In this document: in pieces, positions 59,301 through 64,000 of the stretch
How the letters are laid out: every line of letters starts with the position of its first letter
How positions within the stretch are numbered: position 1 is the first letter of the stretch
Source: Macrotis lagotis
Lineage: Eukaryota; Chordata; Mammalia; Peramelemorphia; Peramelidae
Length of the DNA: 64,000 bases
NCBI RefSeq assembly: GCF_037893015.1
Contig: NC_133658.1
Location: forward strand, 886,490,977-886,554,976
Reading direction: 5' to 3'
Program-made: the position numbers and the translations under genes
Notes under the pieces: generated by a model
What the model was told of the DNA's origin: nothing
Database searches by the model: none
Seen by the model: only the letters and a program-made list of their open reading frames with translations

Positions 59301-61092
59301 TTAAAATATGATTTTTGAAGGATTAGAGAAGAGAGGAAAAAATGCAACATTTCTTTCATTTAAGAAAGGATATACAAAAGTAAATGCTTGTTTTAATTCC
59401 CTTCAACCTTGACCTTAAAGAATTAGTACTTTTTTCTGTTAGTTTGGTAATTAGTTTTCATGCCTATATAGTGGCAAAACATGGAATAAAAGACACTGAA
59501 CAACTAGAAATGAGTTAATCACACAGAAGACCATGAAGAGCTGCACTGCTGGCATGGACAGGCTGCAAATGAGGCCAGTGAAAAATAGGAGTTAAAAGCA
59601 CATTATCAAGAAATTGCATGAGAGAAGAGAAGATGGACTGATCAGGGAAAGAGAATGAAAGAAGACAGATGGACAATCAGGGGTTCCACTGGTGCCCTTT
59701 CAGTACTAGAAGAAATTAAGGAAGACAACCCACTTATCAGGTGGATCCCTTCTTCCAAATTTATGGGAGGAAATGCATGAAGGGCACAGAGGATGGGTCA
59801 TTAACATTGTTGGAGGGAAGACCTGAATTGATGCTATCAACTGACTGAAGACTCTTACCTTGTATTTTCTGAAAGCTGTCTGGACAAGCTTGGCAGCTTC
59901 ATAGAGTTCTCTCTGTTCGTGATCAGACAGAGTTAACTGAGCAAACTCATTTTCTACCTTTTCACTGGTGGATGCACTCAGGAATTCAGACCAGTCTGCC
60001 GCTGAGGGTAGGCTTGGTTTCTCAAATGCCATTTCACTGTTTGGTGAGCCTGCGGGGCTCAAGCTGGTGTTAGAAGAAGGGGTCAGGGGCTCATTATATA
60101 GAGTTCTGAAAAAAAAAAGATAGACAACCAGAATAGCAGATTAATTGGATGACTTGTGGGGCTTATTTGTGACCTTGTTAATTAATTTTCAGTCAGGAAG
60201 ATAATACATGAAGGGAATTTTATATCTCAAAACTACATAAAGAATATAAAAATATTGCAAACTTAACAAATATACTTAGCTTTTTACAATAGGATAGTTT
60301 AATACCTAGTTTTTTTTAACTTTCTTGCAATTCAACTGAGAGAAAAGAAATGTGCATGAAAAAGATCAAGTGTTACAATTAATTATACCGAATTATTGGA
60401 GCTTGGGGTGAAGGCTCAACTTGTGACTTCATGGGTAGGGAACGCCCAAGGTAGAAACTTTCTCTGCCACTCTAGTAGGGTATAGTCAGGACACAGAGAG
60501 CTAAGTGACTTGTCCATTGGTATGTATCAGGGACGGACTTCTGGCCTTATATGAATTTATGTCCCATGAGAGTTCATAGAAGGAAAGGATCTATGGGAGA
60601 TGAAATATTTGGGCAAATCTTCTTTCAGGAAATGGGTAGGATTTGAACTGAGCCTTGAAGAAGGGTCCCTAACATTTTAAAAACTCTTTTTGAATTTGGG
60701 TCAACTATTTTTTAAAAAATATTATGTAAGTGTTTTATTTGTTTTATAATTATATACAATGGTACAATACCATTTTTTTTTTGCCCATTCTCGCCAGTTG
60801 GTAGAATCAAGGGAGCAGATCAAAAGCTGCCCCAACCTATCATTCCACCACCATTTAAATACATGAATTTATTGAATGTTAGTGATCTGTATAGCTTCAC
60901 TGACCTGATCTGTGCAGCACTTGGTAGATGATCGACATCAGCAAGGTAACTGGCCAGCCAGCTCATTGTGCTGCTAATGGTTGCAGCATCGGTCCTCTCT
61001 GTTGCTGGGGGCTCCAAGGGCACAAAATTCTCTCGCTTGATCCGGTCCGGTGTTGCCTCAATAATGTGTTCTGCCAAGGTCATCATATTTAC
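39666..61092 (-). CDS. CAMTA1: Calmodulin-binding transcription activator 1, C-terminal part (partial)
   Basis: CAMTA1 is a nuclear transcription factor of the CG-1/TIG/ankyrin/IQ family, strongly expressed in brain. This window holds its C-terminal third; the CG-1, TIG and ankyrin regions lie beyond the right edge. Six constitutive exons (61092-60905, 60105-59859, 57420-57349, 53861-53668, 51538-51464, 39735-39666) give 281 codons plus stop. They encode VNMMTLAEHIIEATPDRI, a Ser/Pro-rich linker, and IQ-type calmodulin-binding motifs (AAKLVQTAFRKYKGR, AAAVIQRCYRKYKQ, AAILIQSKFRSYYEQK, AAVLIQQYYRSYKECGKRK). The end is KQDQAARKIMRFLRRCRHR followed by a Lys-rich, Gln-rich tail ending HPVAM. Two microexons give alternative forms. 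All junction phases agree. Confidence 0.97.
39851..39876 (+). repeat. (A)26 tract
   Basis: Uninterrupted run of 26 A about 115 bp upstream (in gene direction) of the CAMTA1 last exon; on the transcript strand it is poly(T). Confidence 0.95.
40375..40490 (-). mobile_element. Marsupial CORE-SINE with internal deletion
   Basis: AGTCAGTGGGGTTAGGTGAC jumps straight to TTGAGTGTCTGAGGTCACAT, so the GCCCAAGGCCACACAGCTAG part is missing; ends GCGCCACCTAACTGCCC. Confidence 0.85.
40990..41097 (+). repeat. RTE (BovB-like) LINE 3' end scrap
   Basis: GAGCATTCTGAGGTTGTATT, GGTCTGATCAGTCACAGTTG and TTCTTTGATAATGAACCACA. Confidence 0.6.
42010..42240 (-). repeat. THER1/MIR-family SINE
   Basis: ATTATTACAGATAAAGAAAC, TGAGGCTTAGGGAGGGTGAC, CAAATCCAGATCTTCTGGTT. 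A short internal repeat, AATGCTTTATTTGTA, occurs twice (near 42048 and 42080). Confidence 0.6.
42522..42685 (-). mobile_element. Marsupial CORE-SINE
   Basis: T tail, GGCAGTGGGGTTAAGTGGCT to GTGCCATAGCCACCCC. Target duplication CTGAGGTTGTATTCTT, 16 bp, perfect on both sides. Confidence 0.95.
46024..46092. repeat. (TG)n microsatellite
   Basis: TGTGTGTG with TTTG, GAGT and CTGT interruptions, in a CAMTA1 intron. Confidence 0.92.
48290..48320 (-). CDS. CAMTA1: CAMTA1 31-nt frame-switching microexon
   Basis: Acceptor ACTGTCTAAAG, 31 nt reading (AG)C then PLADHRLYKR, donor AAAAGG|GTGAGT. Because 31 is not a multiple of 3, including it makes the last exon read SERIEKGQGT and stop at 39703 instead of VKELKKAKELEDP. 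Human CAMTA1 has an isoform ending SPLVDHRLYKRSERIEKGQGT as I recall; here Val is Ala. Confidence 0.88.
48890..49031 (-). mobile_element. Marsupial CORE-SINE
   Basis: AAGGCAGTGGGGTTAAGTGA to CCACCTAGCTGCCCCC. Imperfect flanks ATTCCAAATTT and ATCCCAAATTT. Confidence 0.88.
49605..49800 (-). repeat. MIR-family SINE
   Basis: GAAGAGGACCTTAGAGGCCA, then ACTTGCCCAGGGTCACACAG, in reverse MIR order. Confidence 0.65.
51464..51538 (-). CDS. CAMTA1: CAMTA1 penultimate constitutive exon
   Basis: 75 nt, acceptor TTATTTTTTCAG, donor CCACAG|GTACAT. It encodes SSLLTKKQDQAARKIMRF followed by LRRCRH plus AG. The split last codon becomes Arg or Ser depending on which exon follows. Confidence 0.96.
51960..52760 (-). 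mobile_element. Old L1 3' region fragment
   Basis: On plus: GGGGTCATAGGATTTGATTA, TCTCTGAGCCATTTTAACTT and TTTGATTGTCATTAAGGCTG give the reverse strand of the L1 3' region. It lies upstream of CAMTA1 exon 51464-51538 in the gene direction. Confidence 0.55.
52910..53155 (+). repeat. THER1/MIR-family SINE
   Basis: CTGCCTCCATTTCCTCATCT, ATAAAATGGGGATCAGAAAA, TGTGAGGATCAAGCGAGATA. Confidence 0.65.
53272..53320. repeat. (TA)n(GATATA)n microsatellite
   Basis: TATATATA followed by GATATA hexamers, directly at the tail of a SINE. Confidence 0.92.
53321..53452 (-). mobile_element. Marsupial CORE-SINE, truncated head
   Basis: AGGTTTTTGCAAGGCATTGG to GGTGCTCTAGCCACCCCC; the CCACTGTGCCACCT part is missing. 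About 215 bp downstream (in gene direction) of CAMTA1 exon 53668-53861. Confidence 0.85.
53668..53861 (-). CDS. CAMTA1: CAMTA1 exon, third and fourth IQ motifs
   Basis: 194 nt, acceptor CTCCTCTGCAG, donor CTCAG|GTGGGT. It encodes YALYKKMTQAAILIQSKFRS, then RRAAVLIQQYYRSYKECGKR and ATIVQQKL plus AG. Confidence 0.97.
55299..55319 (-). CDS. CAMTA1: CAMTA1 21-nt microexon (LTWIALK)
   Basis: CTGACATGGATAGCCTTGAAG is preceded by the acceptor TTTCTCCCCCCAAG and followed by the donor GTAACG. It would insert LTWIALK between KYKQ and YALYKKMTQ without changing frame. Human CAMTA1 isoforms, as I remember them, carry LTWIALK at this point. Inclusion is probably alternative, since the flanking exons also join in phase without it. 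Confidence 0.85.
55718..55764. repeat. (CCTT)n/(CCTC)n microsatellite
   Basis: CCTTCCTTCCCTCCCTCCCT type repeat in a CAMTA1 intron. Confidence 0.9.
57349..57420 (-). CDS. CAMTA1: CAMTA1 exon, second IQ motif
   Basis: 72 nt, 24 codons in phase 0, acceptor ATATTTTAG, donor AAACAG|GTAAAT. It encodes GRPLQEQQEVAAAVIQRCYR followed by KYKQ. Confidence 0.97.
58193..58358 (-). mobile_element. Marsupial CORE-SINE
   Basis: T tail, GGCAATGGGGTTAAGTGGCT to CCACCTAGCCGCCCC. Confidence 0.93.
58850..59020 (-). mobile_element. MAR1 CORE-SINE
   Basis: ATTTGTGACCCTGTGTGGGG, GGAGTGGTTTGACATTTACT, GACTTGCTTAGGGTCACAGA. Confidence 0.75.
59859..60105 (-). CDS. CAMTA1: CAMTA1 exon with Ser/Pro-rich linker and first IQ motif
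   Basis: 247 nt, acceptor after a long pyrimidine tract (TTTTTTTTTTCAG), donor TACAAG|GTAAGA. It completes Arg, then TLYNEPLTPSSNTSLSPAGS, the segment FEKPSLPSAADWSEFL, and the IQ-like KLVQTAFRKYK. Confidence 0.97.
60905..61092 (-). CDS. CAMTA1: CAMTA1 exon, TLAEHIIEATPDRI segment
   Basis: 188 nt with acceptor CTTCTTAAG and donor ATCAG|GTCAGT. It starts in phase 0 with VNMMTLAEHIIEATPDRIKR and ends MSWLASYLADVDHLPSAAQI plus AG. Confidence 0.95.
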
Positions 61093-61674
61093 CTTAAGAA
61101 GAAAAGAAGGGCCTGACATTTCAATTCAATTCTTACGTCTTGTCTGTCTCTCTAGTTCTATGATTATATAATCATTTTACAGGGATTATACAGTATTCTT
61201 TTGAATGTGTATAGAGACACAAAGAGACCCTGGGATCTCACTTCAAGATTATAGGTCTCGATTCAAGAACTCTTAATTATATTCCCATCTCTAGGTTCCA
61301 TCTTTGAGACAAGGTCCTTGAGCTTCTCTCCTCAGAATCAACACAGGCAAATAACACAGACAAACCTATCCTGTAATTTATTCTGAATCAGATTGGTGCA
61401 TGTCAGAAAATTCCTGCCAATAATATTAACCTAGTGACTTGACTGAAAAAAAAAAAAAAAGGAAGTCATTTACCTTGTTTACTTTAGTTTTCTTATCTAT
61501 AAAATGAGCTGGAAAAGAAAATGACACCCCAAGAAAATCCCTAAATAGGATCATGAAGAATCTGACATGACTGAACAACAGCAAAACTAATAGTAGATTA
61601 TATTACTTTCTCTTAATTCCACTGAATCATTAACTAGGAAGGGCAATATAATTTAAATGATTTCATTCATTCAT

Positions 61675-62160
61675 TTAATTGATAGCATACTTACTCTCTC
61701 GGTTACTCAGGATGTTACAGAGATGAACAAGATATAATCTCTTCTTTCAAGGAGTTTATCATCTAATAAAAATGCCATTTACACAAGTAACTATAACACA
61801 AGGCTGAATCTAATAAGTGTCATGAGAGATACAAACTAAGGGCTATGTTGAGGTTAGAGGAAGGAACTATTTCTTCTAGTTGAGGGCATAAGAGTCTGCA
61901 TAATGGCAAAGTGATATGAATCTGGGACATTTAAGGATAGGTAGAATTTAAACATGTAGAAATTAGGGAGTAAAAGGGAATTCCTAATCTGTAGAGAAAA
62001 GACTGCAAATAAAGGCATGGAGAAAGGAAAATGTGGAGCATGTTCCAAACCTAGTATGTCATTTGACTTGGCTAGAAGAGATGGTGCATGAAGGACAATA
62101 GCAGAAAAAAGCTACAAAGATCTGTTGAAGCCAGATTGAATAAAACTATTTTGTGAAAAG
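61675..62160 (+). repeat. Copy of an unassigned interspersed repeat family
   Basis: GATGAACAAGATATAATCTC, TTCAAGGAGTTTATCATCTA and GCAAATAAAGGCATGGAGAA show the 5' half of the same family. In the CAMTA1 intron. Confidence 0.5.
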
Positions 62161-62756
62161 GTCCTGATAAAAACAAAACAAAAAATCCCCACAATATTAT
62201 GTTTCAACAAAATTTTCCAACCTTATTTTCTTCATGTGACATAAGAAGTTTTGTCCTAAAGTGCATATGCTCTTAAATTTTTTCACAAAATGTAGCTCTC
62301 AGATGGTTCTGAAGCTCTGTGGCTGACCTGCTTATCAGAAAGGATATATACAGCATCCACTTCTTCAGGTTGAACACTCAAAGACTAAGTTTATAAATTC
62401 TTGATCATCTGCACTTAAACTCCATAACACTTTCTTTAAAGTGTATTTTATAGATGCCAACATATTCATTTGGTTTATTCAGATTGTTCAGAGAGAAGAG
62501 TACACCTTATCGCCCTTATTTCCTTCACTGCATGTCTGTACTGGCTCAGGGGCTGCTTTGCTTTGCTCTTTAGAGTGTCCTTGGACTTAAAAAACAGAAA
62601 GGTTACAGAGTTTATTAGCAGCTTAAAAGGAGTAGTCCTTAGACTGTTAATGTCTTCTTGTCTTAAATAGTGACACTACAATCTCTCAGTACCTTCTGTA
62701 TTCCTCTGGCATTTTGAATCTTTTTACCATTTCTCTCCAATTGGGCAAAATCTGAT

Positions 62757-62917
62757 AATTTTTTTTCTTTTAGGTTTTTGCAAGGCAAATAGGGTTAAGT
62801 GGCTTGCCCAAGGCCACACAGCTAGGTTATTATTAAGTGTCTGAGGTTGGATTTGAACTCAGGTACTCCTGACTCCAGGGCTGGTACTCTATCCACTGTG
62901 CCACCTTGCCACTCCAA
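62757..62917 (-). mobile_element. Marsupial CORE-SINE
   Basis: T tail, AGGGTTAAGTGGCTTGCCCA to GTGCCACCTTGCCACTCC. Target duplication AAAATCTGATAA on both sides. Confidence 0.93.
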
Positions 62918-64000
62918 AATCTGATAAATTTTGATACAGATGGAGAAATTAAATGGCAGTTCTAATGAATTCTTCATGATTTTTAATAACAGTCAAGTGA
63001 AAATCAGTTAAAAATATTCTAGACTCCTTAGATCGAAAAAAATGTTGTAAATATTAAAATTTTAGTAAATTAAAATTCTTTTGACTGTTACTGTCCACTA
63101 TCACTCAGAAATCATGTATTATCAGAATGCAGGCTCAAGTTACTTTGATTCGGGATTAGATGAAGGAAAGAAGCATCATTATATGCTGAATGATCATGAA
63201 TTTAAGAGATGTTTTTGAAATAAAGTTTTCCATAAGGAGAAAATCCATAACTTTGTATTTCAAAGTCTTTTTCAGTACAAGCAAAAAAAAAAAATAAGAT
63301 GAAGCATTATAATGAAGTGTGGTGTAACAAGAATAAAATAATGACATCCACTAGCTATGGAAGCCTTATTTAATAGCCTCATATCACATTACCTCCAGCC
63401 TGAAAATATACTCCCTGGGACTAACAACAATGGCATGATCATACGATGAATTTATATAGCACCTCTCACCCAAAGAGGCCAAGGCACTTGGCAAATAATA
63501 TAACCATTAACTTCTAGGTAGAGAGCATCATTCTTCCTAATATACACACAGGAGACTGTAAGACTGCCATTAAGAGGGGGAAAATAACTTGGCCAGCAAA
63601 ATAAGCCCAAAATGTTGAGTGGATTTTAGTGAAGTGACGAATGTTTTATAGAGCACAATAGGATAACAATCCTCCCATGTGACCTCATCAAAAAGCTTTG
63701 TTAACTTTGAATTGTGGTTGTTTTACTCACCTTAAAGCATCTTCAACAATAATAGAGTTAAAATTAAAATACCCTGAAATTTGGAAAACCTTGGAAAATT
63801 ATCTATGACAACTGCTCCTCTTAGAAACTCTGCTTTAAGAAGTTAAAAATCTGTTGCAGTAGCTCAACTGTGGGGAAATTTCAGTTCACATTTCATGGAT
63901 CCACAAGAGTAGATTTTGTAAACCAAAAGGATTCTCAGTATGACTGTGATTTGGTGTCAGGGAAGGAGTCACCATGGGGCTATAGCTTTGTACCTTAACC

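Larger units (their letters stand above)
61093..64000 (-). other. CAMTA1: CAMTA1 intron, extends beyond the window
   Basis: No further CAMTA1 exon recognised. It holds one copy of an unassigned repeat family (61675-62160), a SINE (62757-62917) and a MIR-like remnant (about 63440-63640). Confidence 0.7.

Noticed and set aside
63731-63773. Exon-like 43-nt segment on minus with acceptor AAATTTCAG and strong donor GTGAGT
   Set aside because: In its only open frame it would join the next CAMTA1 exon as AG|G TAA, giving an immediate stop, and the peptide is not recognised in CAMTA1. It may be a decoy or poison exon.

Overview
This is vertebrate nuclear DNA, almost certainly from a marsupial. It holds spliced genes with GT-AG introns, two CpG islands, and dozens of interspersed repeats. 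The commonest repeat is a tRNA-type CORE-SINE found in marsupials (WSINE1/SINE1_MD-like), with MAR1, THER1/MIR, L1, RTE (BovB-like) and CR1/L3-type LINEs. The SINE tail variant suggests an Australian marsupial, but the species cannot be fixed by eye.

Three known genes lie head to tail, all on the minus strand: the 3' half of CAMTA1 (about 36.3-61.1 kb), all of VAMP3 (about 23.0-32.9 kb), and the 5' part of PER3 (about 1.2-11.9 kb, running off the left edge). This matches the human 1p36 order CAMTA1-VAMP3-PER3, seen in reverse. I rebuilt the coding exons by splice-site and phase bookkeeping. Every junction closes in frame: PER3 has 6 coding exons (268 codons plus 1 nt), VAMP3 has 5 exons (104 aa), and CAMTA1 has 6 constitutive coding exons plus two microexons.

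Layout: 1-9.0 kb, PER3 coding exons and introns; 9.0-11.7 kb, PER3 intron 1, ending in an array of L2-like tail repeats; 11.5-12.7 kb, CpG-island promoter of PER3 with two perfect D-boxes, an E'-box and CCAAT boxes; 12.7-23.0 kb, repeat-rich intergenic DNA; 23.0-33.3 kb, VAMP3 and its CpG-island promoter; 33.4-36.3 kb, intergenic; 36.3-61.1 kb, CAMTA1 3' UTR and the exons for its IQ motifs and alternative C-termini; 61.1-64 kb, a CAMTA1 intron.

The genes are not an operon and have unrelated jobs: PER3 is a circadian clock repressor, VAMP3 an endosomal R-SNARE, and CAMTA1 a calmodulin-binding transcription factor. I found no undescribed system. The most interesting points concern gene architecture: a CAMTA1 last exon that can be read in two frames depending on a 31-nt microexon, a VAMP3 start codon split by an intron, a GC-AG intron in PER3, and paired D-boxes in the PER3 promoter.
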